The notes below the pieces were generated by a model. It ran no database searches. It was not told the DNA's origin and worked only from the letters and a program-made list of their open reading frames with translations. From contig JADJCH010000044.1 of the NCBI GenBank assembly GCA_016703325.1, positions 1-44,212 of the forward strand: a stretch of 44,212 bases of DNA, given 5' to 3'. This stretch comes from Burkholderiales bacterium. Lineage in GTDB: Bacteria; Pseudomonadota; Gammaproteobacteria; Burkholderiales; Burkholderiaceae_C. Below, in pieces: positions 9,213 through 16,872 of this stretch; the first letter of the stretch is position 1, and every line of letters begins with the position of its first letter. The translations under genes were made by a program, and so were the position numbers.

Positions 9213-11227
9213 CAGAAGGTCAGCCCCACCGTGAAGTGCAGGCGCATGCGGTTCGTTCGCTCGCCGTAGGCCAGGTCGATGCGCAGCGGACCCACCGGGC
9301 CGCGCCAGCGCACGCCCACGCCGTAGCCGCGCGCTGCCTCCCAACGCCCCAGGTCCTCGGCGGCGTTGCCGGCATCCACGAACACTGCCCCCCACCAGGC
9401 GGGGTGGGCCAGCGAGAAGGGCCGCGCCATCTCCAGGCTGCCGGTGGCCAGGAAACGTCCCCCCACCGCCGTGCCGTTGCCGTCGCTGGGGCCCAGGCTC
9501 TGGTAGCTGTAGCCGCGCACCGAGTCGTCGCCGCCGGCGCGAAACAGCAGGGTATAGGGCACGGAGACGGCGGTCTTGGCGAAGACCTGCCCCGCCTCCA
9601 GCCGCGCCTGGCCGTACCAGTTCTGCCCGGGGGTCCAGTAGCCGGTGACCCGCACGGTGCTGCGGCCGAACCAGCCGCTGCTGTTGTCGGTGGCGTAGGA
9701 GTGGCCCACGGCCGCGTCGGCCGACACGCCCCAGCCCCGCGTGGGCAGGATGGGGTGGTCCAGGTCCCGCCAGACCCACTGGTAGTTCAAGCTGGCGGCG
9801 GAAGCGTCGTCGGTGATGCTGCTGTCGCTGAGCTGGCGGGTGAATGCGCGCTGCAGCTCGATGTAGTAGGTGCGCTCGATGCGCTCGGTGTCCTGGGTGC
9901 GGCCCAGGCGCGCCTTTTCGGAGGTGACGCGCAGGCCGCTGGCTTCGGTTTCGGTGATGGAGCCCGACAGCAGGTTGCGGTAGGGGCCGGGGTGGGGGTG
10001 GGAGGTCAGGTCCACCGACAGGGATTTGGCGGTCTGGCCAAGCTGCCATTTGGTTTTGCTCTGCCAGCCCAGGCGCAGCGGGTTCTGGTGCAGGTGCTCC
10101 AGTGTGATGCGCGGGCCGCTGGCGTCGGAGATGCCCACGCCCACGGTGGCCTGCTGCAGCATGCGCTCGCGCAGCCGCACTGTGATGGGGGTGTCGGCGG
10201 CCTGGGCCGGATCGGGGTCGTAGGTGACCGAGACGCCGTCGAAGAGGTTGCTCTTGACCAGCCGGTCCTGGAAGTCCAGCAGCACCCGCTCGCGCAGCGG
10301 CGTGCCGCGGCTGAAGTTGCGCAGCGCGGTCACGGCGTCCCGGCGCACATGGTCCAGCCCCTCCACCCGCAGCTCCCCGATGCGAAACATCGGCCCGGAC
10401 TCCAGGGTGAGCAGCAGGTTGGCCTGGCGCTCAGCCGGCTGCACCCGCGCCTGGGTGCGCATCCAGCTGGCGGCGGGGTAGCCTTCGGTGTGCAGCAGGT
10501 TCAGCGCGCTGCTCTTGGCATCGTCCCAGCGGCTCTGGGTGAAGGCCTCGCCGCGGTCCAGCGACCACTGCTGGCGCAGCTGGGTGGCCAGCGCCACGGC
10601 AGCCGGGTCGCCGGCTTCCACCGCGTCGCCCAGCGGCCCGTGGATCTCCAGCTGCAGCTCGTTGACCCGGGTGAGCGGTCCGGGCAGCACCTTCAGCAGC
10701 ACCGGCACCGGCAGGTTGCGCGGGCCCTCGTCCAGCGCACCGGGCGGAAGCTCGGCGCTGACCTGGGCCTCGAAGTAGCCCTGCGTCTCCAGCAGCTTGC
10801 GCGCCTGCGCCGGTGCGGCGCTGAGCAGGCGCAGCAACTCGCTGCGCAGGATCGACCGGTTGCCTTCGCTGCGCTGGAAGCGCGACAGGTCCAGGTAGCG
10901 GTCCAGCAGGGGGCGCACCGCCTCCGGCGCGCTGATTTCCAAGGTCCAGCCGACACTGGCTTCGTCGTCAGGTTCCGTCGAAGCAGGGGCCGACGTTGGG
11001 GCCCGTGCTGGGGCGGAAGCTGCATCGGGTGCAGTCTCCGCTGATGGGGCCTGCGCGGCGACAGGGGCCGTCGCAGGGTCCGTATTGGGGTCCGTATTGG
11101 GGTCCGTATTGGGGGCCGGTGGGGCAGAGGCACAGCCGGCGAGCAGCAGCAGGCCGGCCAGCATCCAGGCCGGCCGGGCGGCGCTTGTCGGTCCCCGCGG
11201 CGCAGGGCGCAGGTCAGGCAGCGGCAT
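9212..11227 (-). CDS. tamA: TamA-like outer-membrane protein (Omp85 family) with lipobox
   Basis: Outer-membrane partner of TamB, related to BamA. The 671-residue protein has N-terminal POTRA-type repeats (for example FRIGELRVEGLDHVRRDAV). A C-terminal bacterial surface antigen barrel follows, with FRAGGDDSVRGYSYQSLGP, which carries the Omp85 RGY motif, and a terminal ...HFTVGLTF strand ending in Phe. The N-terminus is unusual: a hydrophobic stretch ending LLLLAGC-AS matches a lipoprotein signal (lipobox LAGC), with 21 residues before it if the ATG at 11227 is used; Met22 (11164) is an alternative start. A Pro/Thr/Ala-rich linker with three NTDP repeats follows. The gene begins 12 bases after the VWA gene and overlaps tamB by one base. 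Confidence 0.9.
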   Translation of the reverse strand: MPLPDLRPAPRGPTSAARPAWMLAGLLLLAGCASAPPAPNTDPNTDPNTDPATAPVAAQAPSAETAPDAASAPARAPTSAPASTEPDDEASVGWTLEISAPEAVRPLLDRYLDLSRFQRSEGNRSILRSELLRLLSAAPAQARKLLETQGYFEAQVSAELPPGALDEGPRNLPVPVLLKVLPGPLTRVNELQLEIHGPLGDAVEAGDPAAVALATQLRQQWSLDRGEAFTQSRWDDAKSSALNLLHTEGYPAASWMRTQARVQPAERQANLLLTLESGPMFRIGELRVEGLDHVRRDAVTALRNFSRGTPLRERVLLDFQDRLVKSNLFDGVSVTYDPDPAQAADTPITVRLRERMLQQATVGVGISDASGPRITLEHLHQNPLRLGWQSKTKWQLGQTAKSLSVDLTSHPHPGPYRNLLSGSITETEASGLRVTSEKARLGRTQDTERIERTYYIELQRAFTRQLSDSSITDDASAASLNYQWVWRDLDHPILPTRGWGVSADAAVGHSYATDNSSGWFGRSTVRVTGYWTPGQNWYGQARLEAGQVFAKTAVSVPYTLLFRAGGDDSVRGYSYQSLGPSDGNGTAVGGRFLATGSLEMARPFSLAHPAWWGAVFVDAGNAAEDLGRWEAARGYGVGVRWRGPVGPLRIDLAYGERTNRMRLHFTVGLTF
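11076..11111. repeat. 12-bp tandem repeat inside tamA
   Basis: Three perfect copies of GGGTCCGTATTG, coding on the minus strand for three NTDP units in the linker between the lipoprotein signal and the POTRA region. The period is in frame, so copy-number change would not disrupt the gene. Confidence 0.88.
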
Positions 11228-11239
11228 CGGTTCGGGGGC

Positions 11240-12421
11240 CTACTTCGACAGCAGCCGCATCGCCTGTTCCAGCCCGGCCAGCGTCAGCGGGAACATGCGC
11301 TGGTTCATGATCTGCTGGACCATTGCGATGCTCTGGCGGTAGGGCCAGACGCCCTGCGGCTCGGGGTTGATCCAGGCGTATTTCGGGAAGGCGTGGGTGA
11401 GCCGCTGCAGCCACTCCGCCCCCGGCTCCTCGTTGTTGTACTCGACACTGCCGCCGGGCTGCACGATCTCGTAGGGGCTCATCGTCGCGTCGCCGATGAA
11501 GATGAGTTTGTAGTCCTTGTTGTACTTGCGGATGATGTCCCAGGTGGGCGTCTTCTCGGTGTAGCGGCGCCGGTTGTTCTTCCACATGAAGTCGTAGACG
11601 CAGTTGTGGAAGTAGTAGAACTCCAGGTGCTTGAACTCGTTCTTGGCGGCGCTGAAGAGTTCCTCGACGCGGTGGATGTGCTCGTCCATCGTGCCGCCCA
11701 CGTCCATCAGCAGCAGCACCTTCACCTTGTTGTGCCGCTCGGGGATCATCTTGATGTCGAGCAGACCGGCGTTGGCCGCGGTGGCGTGGATGGTGTCGTC
11801 CAGCGCCAGCTCCAGCTCGTTGCCCTCGCGGGCGAAGCGGCGCAGCCGGCGCAGCGCCACCTTGATGTTGCGCGTGCCGAGCTCCTTGGTGTCGTCGTAG
11901 TCCTGGAAGGCGCGCTGGTCCCAGACCTTCACCGCGCTGCGGTTCTTGCCTGCGCCGCCGATGCGGATGCCCTGCGGGTTGTAGCCGCCGTGGCCAAAGG
12001 GGCTGGTGCCGCCGGTGCCGATCCACTTGCTGCCGCCCTCGTGGCGCTCCTTCTGCTCCTCCAGGCGCTTCTTGAGGGTCTCCATCAGCTCGTCCCAGCC
12101 CATCTTCTGGATCTTGGCCTTCTCCTCCGGGCTGAGCTCCTTCTCCAGCACCTGGCGCAGCCAGTCCAGCGGGATGTCGCGGGTGAAGTCGGTGAGCATC
12201 TCCACGCCCTTGAAGTAGGCGGCAAAGGCGCGGTCGAACTTGTCGAAGTGGGCCTCGTCCTTGACCAGCGCGGTGCGCGACAGGTAGTAGAACTTGTCCA
12301 CCGTCGGGCCGCCTTCGTCGTCGATCACGCCGGCGCGCAGCGCTTCGAGCAGGGTCAGGAATTCCTTGACCGACACCGGCAGTTTGGCAGAGCGCAGGGT
12401 GAAGAAGAAGTCGATGAGCAT
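11240..12421 (-). CDS. VWA domain protein, CoxE-like
   Basis: A 393-residue protein starting MLIDFFFTLR. This is the usual start of the CoxE-like VWA family that works with a MoxR AAA+ ATPase as a metal-ion or cofactor-dependent chaperone pair. A helical N-terminal half (SVKEFLTLLEAL; EKELSPEEKAKIQKMGWDELMETL) is followed by the VWA domain. Its metal-site motif reads DVGGTMDE, the DxGG(S/T) variant of this family rather than canonical DxSxS; later come IFIGDATMSPYE and EWLQRLTHAFPKYAWINPEP. The in-frame extension to 12625 lacks family similarity, so ATG 12421 is chosen. The matching MoxR gene is 9.3 kb upstream on the same strand (21701-22555), which is unusual. It lies 12 bases before tamA, so it probably leads a VWA-tamA-tamB unit. 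Confidence 0.88.
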   Translation of the reverse strand: MLIDFFFTLRSAKLPVSVKEFLTLLEALRAGVIDDEGGPTVDKFYYLSRTALVKDEAHFDKFDRAFAAYFKGVEMLTDFTRDIPLDWLRQVLEKELSPEEKAKIQKMGWDELMETLKKRLEEQKERHEGGSKWIGTGGTSPFGHGGYNPQGIRIGGAGKNRSAVKVWDQRAFQDYDDTKELGTRNIKVALRRLRRFAREGNELELALDDTIHATAANAGLLDIKMIPERHNKVKVLLLMDVGGTMDEHIHRVEELFSAAKNEFKHLEFYYFHNCVYDFMWKNNRRRYTEKTPTWDIIRKYNKDYKLIFIGDATMSPYEIVQPGGSVEYNNEEPGAEWLQRLTHAFPKYAWINPEPQGVWPYRQSIAMVQQIMNQRMFPLTLAGLEQAMRLLSK

Positions 12422-12653
12422 GGGCGGCGTTCCGGAGGATGGACGGCGATCGGCGCGGGGGAGCCCAAAGTATGCGCGAAGCCAACCATCGGTTGCCGTC
12501 GCCGGGCTCAAGTTGGACGGTACGACGTCGAAATGCAGCGGCGGCCGGCCGATTCCCCCGGGGGTAGTTGCCGGTGCACCTGTCCGCCGACTTACCATCT
12601 CGATTCTTGAACTTTTTGCCACCACCTGGGTTACAGATGGCCGCCGCTGACCG

Positions 12654-13859
12654 ATGAGCGCCCTGCTGCAACTGGCCTGCTTCCAGATGCTGATCTATGC
12701 CGGCATGTGGGCAGCCGGCTGGGTGATCTTGGGTGAGGAACGCAAGGCCGTGCTGCATTGGCTGGGCTTCAACCTGCTGCTGGCGCTCGGGCTCGGGCTG
12801 GTCTCGCTGCGGCCCGCTGGCGACCCCTGGTTCACGGTGGTGCTGGCCAACCTGGTGCTGGCCGGGGGGTTTCTGCTGCTTTACCGGGGGGGCGCATTGT
12901 TCCTGCGCCTGCCGGTGCGGGATGGTGAGCTGGCTGCAGCGATGCTGGGCTGCATCGCCTTCGCCTTGTGGTCGGGACCCATCCCCCACGGCCCGGGCTG
13001 GATCCACCCGGGAGCCGGTACCGCCGCGTTGATCGGTTGGACCCTCCTGGCAGGAAGCTGGCGCGGCCGGGCCGCCCTGACTGCGCAGTTCGGTGCCCGC
13101 ACCGCCTGGGTGGCACTGTCGCCACAGGTGCTCTACGGCCTGGTCCAGGTCTTGCGCGCCCATCAGATCATCACGCTCGATGCCACGGCGGTGCAGTTGC
13201 AGACGCATTCGGCCGCCAATGAGCTGCTGGTTTACGCCAGCATGCTCTCCGCAGCGGTGTTCAACCTGGTCTACATGTTCCTGATCGTGCTGCGGCTGAT
13301 GGGGCGGCTGACCTATATGGTCGATCACGATGCCCTCACCGGACTGTTCAACCGGCGGGCCATCCAGGCGATGCTGGAGCGCGAGTGGGCGCGCTGGCGC
13401 CGCATGGGAAAGCCCTTCACGGTGATTGCGCTGGATCTGGACCACTTCAAGCAGATCAACGACCGCTGGGGACACCCGGCCGGTGACGAGGTGCTGCGCC
13501 AGACCGCCGGCCGGCTGCAGGGCCAGGTGCGGGAGATCGATGCGGTGGGCCGGGTAGGGGGAGAAGAATTCCTGGTCCTCATGCCCGGCTGCAGCGCGGG
13601 AGATGCACCGGCGGTGGCACAGAGGCTGCACCAGGCCCTGCGCAACACCCCGGTCGAAGTGGACAGCCAGGCGCAGCTGCAGGTCACCGCCAGCCTGGGT
13701 GTGGCGGTGGTGGGTGTGGGGGACGCCACGGTGGACAAGCTGCTGGCCCGGGCGGACCTGGCGCTGTACCGCGCCAAACACGGCGGTCGTGACCGGGTGG
13801 AATTCGACCATCCACCTGCAGCAGCTGAGGTGGCCGCGAGGCAGGACGCGTTGGCGTGA
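12654..13859 (+). CDS. membrane diguanylate cyclase (GGDEF)
   Basis: Makes cyclic di-GMP from two GTP. The 401-residue protein starts with about six or seven hydrophobic helices (residues 1-215) that do not match a sensory domain I can name. The GGDEF domain follows from about residue 222 (YMVDHDALTGLFNRRAI), with DLDHFKQINDRWGH and the active-site GGEEF at 302-306. An RxxD inhibitory site (R293-E-I-D296) lies five residues before it, so product feedback is expected. All catalytic positions are present, so it looks active. It is divergent from the VWA gene and precedes the pilus operon on the same strand, with a 281-base gap. A role in controlling pili is inferred from position only. Confidence 0.92.
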   Translation: MSALLQLACFQMLIYAGMWAAGWVILGEERKAVLHWLGFNLLLALGLGLVSLRPAGDPWFTVVLANLVLAGGFLLLYRGGALFLRLPVRDGELAAAMLGCIAFALWSGPIPHGPGWIHPGAGTAALIGWTLLAGSWRGRAALTAQFGARTAWVALSPQVLYGLVQVLRAHQIITLDATAVQLQTHSAANELLVYASMLSAAVFNLVYMFLIVLRLMGRLTYMVDHDALTGLFNRRAIQAMLEREWARWRRMGKPFTVIALDLDHFKQINDRWGHPAGDEVLRQTAGRLQGQVREIDAVGRVGGEEFLVLMPGCSAGDAPAVAQRLHQALRNTPVEVDSQAQLQVTASLGVAVVGVGDATVDKLLARADLALYRAKHGGRDRVEFDHPPAAAEVAARQDALA

Positions 13860-14140
13860 GCTGGTCCGCCCGGTCGTGAACCTGCCACGCAGTGGCGGGC
13901 CGGGGCAAGGCAAGGCGCTCGGGTGGGCTCAAGGCGGCAAGGCGACCTGCCGAAACACAGGTTGGCCTTTCTGCCGACCTCGCCACCGTGTTCCCACCCA
14001 CCTGCATTGCCGCACCCTCCCTCCCGCTGCGTGAGCGCGGGTCGGGTTGTCAGGGTCATGCCTCGATCTGCGCGCACCCGGCGGGCCTGATCCGGGCTTT
14101 GCCGGATTCGGCAGCCGGGAAGATTGCGGCTGTTCCCCGC
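13860..14140 (+). other. intergenic region before the pilus operon
   Basis: 281 bases between the diguanylate cyclase and fimT. A reading frame runs through it into fimT from 13892, but its peptide has no prepilin or signal features. I see no clear sigma-70 or sigma-54 promoter and no strong terminator, though the pilus promoter should lie here. Confidence 0.4.
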
Positions 14141-14671
14141 ATGCCGGAGCAACAGCCGCGCCGAGTCGGCTGCAGCGGTTCGCGCGGCTTCACGCTGATC
14201 GAGCTGCTGGTGGTGCTGGTGGTGTTGACCCTGGGAACGCTGACCGTGCTGCCCTCCATGAAGGATTTCACCGCTCGCAACCGCCTCGTGTCCGTCCAGA
14301 CCGACTTCATGTCCGCGCTGAACCTGGCGCGGTCCGAAGCGGTGCGGCGCGGCGTGCCGGTGCTGTTCCTGGCCGCCAGCGGCGGGGTTACCGGCAACAG
14401 GTACGCCAACGGATGGCGTCTGGTGCCGGACTTGAACGGCAACGGCAGCGTCGATGCCGGTGAGAGCGAGCTGCGCACGGCGGTTGCGCTGCCGTCCGAT
14501 CTCAAGCTCGACGGTGACGCCACGCTGGTCTACGCGGCCAGCGGCTTCCTGGCACCGGCCTCTTCGCACAACTACACCCTCTGCCCTGCGTCGGGCAGCA
14601 ACCGAGGGCTGCAGATCACGGTGACCCCCAGCGGCCTGGCCGATGTGGTCGTCATCACCAGTTGCAGTTGA
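14141..14671 (+). CDS. fimT: FimT/GspH-type pseudopilin
   Basis: A minor pseudopilin of the type IVa pilus. The 176-residue product starts with a short basic leader and the class III signal GFTLIELLVVLVVLTLG (cleavage by PilD before Phe, Glu at +5). The hydrophobic helix and a GspH-like globular part follow, with FMSALNLARSEAVRRGVPV, the family's characteristic segment, and WRLVPDLNGNGSVDAGE. The ATG at 14141 places the leader at 18 residues; the longer frame upstream is unlikely to be translated. It is the first gene of the pilus operon, ten bases before pilV. FimT-type proteins in some bacteria bind DNA for natural transformation. Confidence 0.9.
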   Translation: MPEQQPRRVGCSGSRGFTLIELLVVLVVLTLGTLTVLPSMKDFTARNRLVSVQTDFMSALNLARSEAVRRGVPVLFLAASGGVTGNRYANGWRLVPDLNGNGSVDAGESELRTAVALPSDLKLDGDATLVYAASGFLAPASSHNYTLCPASGSNRGLQITVTPSGLADVVVITSCS

Positions 14672-14681
14672 AGGCCACAGC

Positions 14682-15176
14682 ATGACCAAACTGCACCGCG
14701 TCAGATTGCGAGGCACCACCCTGATCGAGGCCCTGGTCACCGTGCTGGTGCTGGGCCTGGCAGCACTGGCGTTTGCGCAGGCGCAACTGCGCGGGGCCGC
14801 CACCAACTCCAGCGCGCTGTGGCGCAGCAAGGCCAACGTGCTGGCCGGGGAGGCTGCCGACCGGCTGCGCGCCAATCCGGCAGGGTTGGCCGCGGGCCAC
14901 TACAACAGCCTGACGACGGCTGCTGCCGATCCGGGCTGCACCACCGCCTCGGTCTGCACACCGGCGCAAATGGCCACGGCCGATTTCGCCCGCTGGCGCA
15001 CGGCGCTTGCCAATGCCCTGCCGGGCGGCTCCGGTGTGATCTGCCTGGACAGCAGCCCCGGCGACGGCACTGCAGCCGCGCCGGCCTGCGACGGACCGGG
15101 CGGTCAACTGGCGATCAAGGTGTTCTGGAGCGAACGCGGTCAAGCCTCGCTCCTGGTCAATGTGGTGAGGCCATGA
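14682..15176 (+). CDS. pilV: type IV pilus minor pilin PilV
   Basis: 164 residues. The leader ends RLRG, then TTLIEALVTVLVLGL: a type III prepilin site with Glu at +5 and a hydrophobic helix. In PilV of this type the segment after the helix reads like AALAFAQAQLRGAATN...SKANVLAGEAADRLRANPAGLAAG, and this protein follows it closely, with paired cysteines in the C-terminal domain. PilV joins PilW, PilX and FimU/FimT in the priming complex that starts pilus assembly with PilY1. Its stop overlaps the pilW start (ATGA, 15173-15176). Confidence 0.88.
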   Translation: MTKLHRVRLRGTTLIEALVTVLVLGLAALAFAQAQLRGAATNSSALWRSKANVLAGEAADRLRANPAGLAAGHYNSLTTAAADPGCTTASVCTPAQMATADFARWRTALANALPGGSGVICLDSSPGDGTAAAPACDGPGGQLAIKVFWSERGQASLLVNVVRP

Positions 15177-16246
15177 GGGATCACGTTCATGCCGCCGCAA
15201 CCGCGGCAGGCCGCCAGGCGGGCCTGACCGTGGTGGAGATCATGGTCGGTGCGGCCATCGGCCTGTTCCTGGTGGCGGTGATGGGTTCGATGTTCCTGGG
15301 CAGCAAGACCACCTTCAACCATCAGAACCACCTGGCCCGGTTGCAGGAGAACGGCCGTTTTGCGGTGGAGGCTCTGTCCACGGACCTGCGCATGGCGGGG
15401 TTCCGGGGGTGTCGCGGCAGCACGGCAGCGACCTTCACCAACACCTTGAACGACCCCAATACGCTGCTGTACAACCATGCGCAGGGCGTCTGGGCCTCTC
15501 ACCACAACGGCACTGCCTGGGTCCCCGCTCTGTCCAGCCAGATCCAGAGCCCGGCACTGACTCCAGCCCCCGCCGTCGGCGGCGACGTGCTGACCGTGCG
15601 GCGGGTGGTGGGGCCGGGCCTCGGCCTGATCGCCGAAATGGCGTCGGCCACGGCTGCGTTGTCGGTGAGTGCGGGTTCCGCCGTCGCGCTCGGCGACTGG
15701 CTGCTGGTGTCGGATTGCAGTGGGGCGGCGGTGTTTCAGGCGACCAACAACGACGCCGGCAGCACCGGCTCGATCGAGCACGATCACAGCGCAGCACTCA
15801 CCCCCGGCATGTCCACCAGCAGCCTGGGGCGGCCCTACCTGCGCGATGCCCTGGTCCACCGGCTGGCCGCGGTGACCTACTACGTGGCCGCCAGTCAGCG
15901 CAGCGGCAAGACGCACCTGAACGCCCTGTGGTCCTACACCACTCCGTCCTATGACGGCAGTGTCCAGCCGCAGGAACTGGTGACCGGCGTGGACGGCTTT
16001 GCGGTGCGCCTCGGCCTGGACACCAACAGCGACGGGGCGGCGGACGCCTACTCGGCCCCCACCACCACGCTGGACTGGACCCAGGTGGTGAGTGCCCAGG
16101 TGGAGCTGGTGCTGGTCAGCGCGGACGATCGCATCACCACCACCGCTCAGCCTTACCTCTTTGGCGGCAACACCGTCACACCCACCGATCGACGGCTGCG
16201 CACGGTGATGTCCGTGACCACCTCGGTGCGCAACGCGCTGCGATGA
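15173..16246 (+). CDS. pilW: type IV pilus minor pilin PilW
   Basis: 357 residues. A short leader ends RQAG, followed by LTVVEIMVGAAIGLFLVAV: prepilin site with Glu at +5. The family hallmark after the helix, NHLARLQENGRFAVEALSTDLRMAGFRGC, is present, and a large C-terminal domain with TDRRLRTVMSVTTSVRNAL at the end matches PilW. It is part of the minor-pilin initiation complex in the inner membrane and pilus tip. The start overlaps pilV and the end overlaps pilX, both as ATGA, which suggests tight translational coupling. Confidence 0.92.
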   Translation: MRDHVHAAATAAGRQAGLTVVEIMVGAAIGLFLVAVMGSMFLGSKTTFNHQNHLARLQENGRFAVEALSTDLRMAGFRGCRGSTAATFTNTLNDPNTLLYNHAQGVWASHHNGTAWVPALSSQIQSPALTPAPAVGGDVLTVRRVVGPGLGLIAEMASATAALSVSAGSAVALGDWLLVSDCSGAAVFQATNNDAGSTGSIEHDHSAALTPGMSTSSLGRPYLRDALVHRLAAVTYYVAASQRSGKTHLNALWSYTTPSYDGSVQPQELVTGVDGFAVRLGLDTNSDGAADAYSAPTTTLDWTQVVSAQVELVLVSADDRITTTAQPYLFGGNTVTPTDRRLRTVMSVTTSVRNALR

Positions 16247-16872
16247 TGGCCCGTCATTTGAACCTGTGTCCCGTGGCCGCGGCCCCACATCCCGGCCATT
16301 CCCGCGTCCACCGCCGCAACTGCAGCCGCAGCCGTGTGACCGGCTTTTCGCTGATGGCGGTGCTGTTGATGATGGTCGTGTTGGCCAGCCTGGCCTTTGC
16401 CGGCCTCAACAGCAGCCTGTTGCAGGAGCGCATGGCCGGCAATGCCCGGGACCGTCAATTGGCCATGCAGGCCGCGGAGGCGGCCCTGCGGGATGCCGAG
16501 AAGGACATCGAGGACAACCTCACGGCGGATTCCGCCTTTGTGGGCGCCTGTACCGCCGGGCTGTGCCTGCCCAGGTCGATGGCCCTGGTGGGCGCGACTT
16601 CCGCGCAGCGCTGGCCCGATGTCAACTGGGCCGCCGCTGCCGATCAGAGTCGGGGCTACGGCAGCCGCACCGGTGCCGCTGGATTCCACGGCGTGGCAGC
16701 CCAGCCGCGGTACATCGTCGAGCTGCTGCCGGAACTGCCGCCCGAATCCGGTCAATCGGCTCACCTGGGCAGTGCGTCGCAGGCGGCCCAGGCCTTTCGC
16801 ATCACCGCTCGGGCGGTGGGGTTGAGGGCCACCACGGTGGTGGTCCTGCAGTCCACCTACGTCAAGCAATGA
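16243..16872 (+). CDS. pilX: type IV pilus assembly protein PilX
   Basis: 209 residues with a long basic leader (about 33 residues), then VTG-FSLMAVLLMMVVLASLAFAG and the PilX hallmark ERMAGNARDRQLAMQAAEAALRDAE. Position +5 after the presumed cleavage site is Ala, not the Glu found in most pilins. This is also seen in PilX/GspK-like tip subunits and fits a place at the very tip of the filament. A second ATG at 16246 would serve equally. The gene overlaps pilW and pilY1 by ATGA. Confidence 0.9.
   Translation: MMARHLNLCPVAAAPHPGHSRVHRRNCSRSRVTGFSLMAVLLMMVVLASLAFAGLNSSLLQERMAGNARDRQLAMQAAEAALRDAEKDIEDNLTADSAFVGACTAGLCLPRSMALVGATSAQRWPDVNWAAAADQSRGYGSRTGAAGFHGVAAQPRYIVELLPELPPESGQSAHLGSASQAAQAFRITARAVGLRATTVVVLQSTYVKQ

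Noticed and set aside
12607..12636. TTGAAC and TTACAG as a promoter of the diguanylate cyclase
   Set aside because: The spacer is 18 bases and the -10 box is poor; not strong enough to report as a feature.
11214..13913. Long minus-strand frame covering the cyclase and the VWA gene
   Set aside because: No family features; the real genes in other frames (GGDEF and VWA) explain the region.
13920..13970. Sigma-28-like motif before the pilus operon
   Set aside because: GCCGAAAC is only a partial match and the -35 part does not fit.
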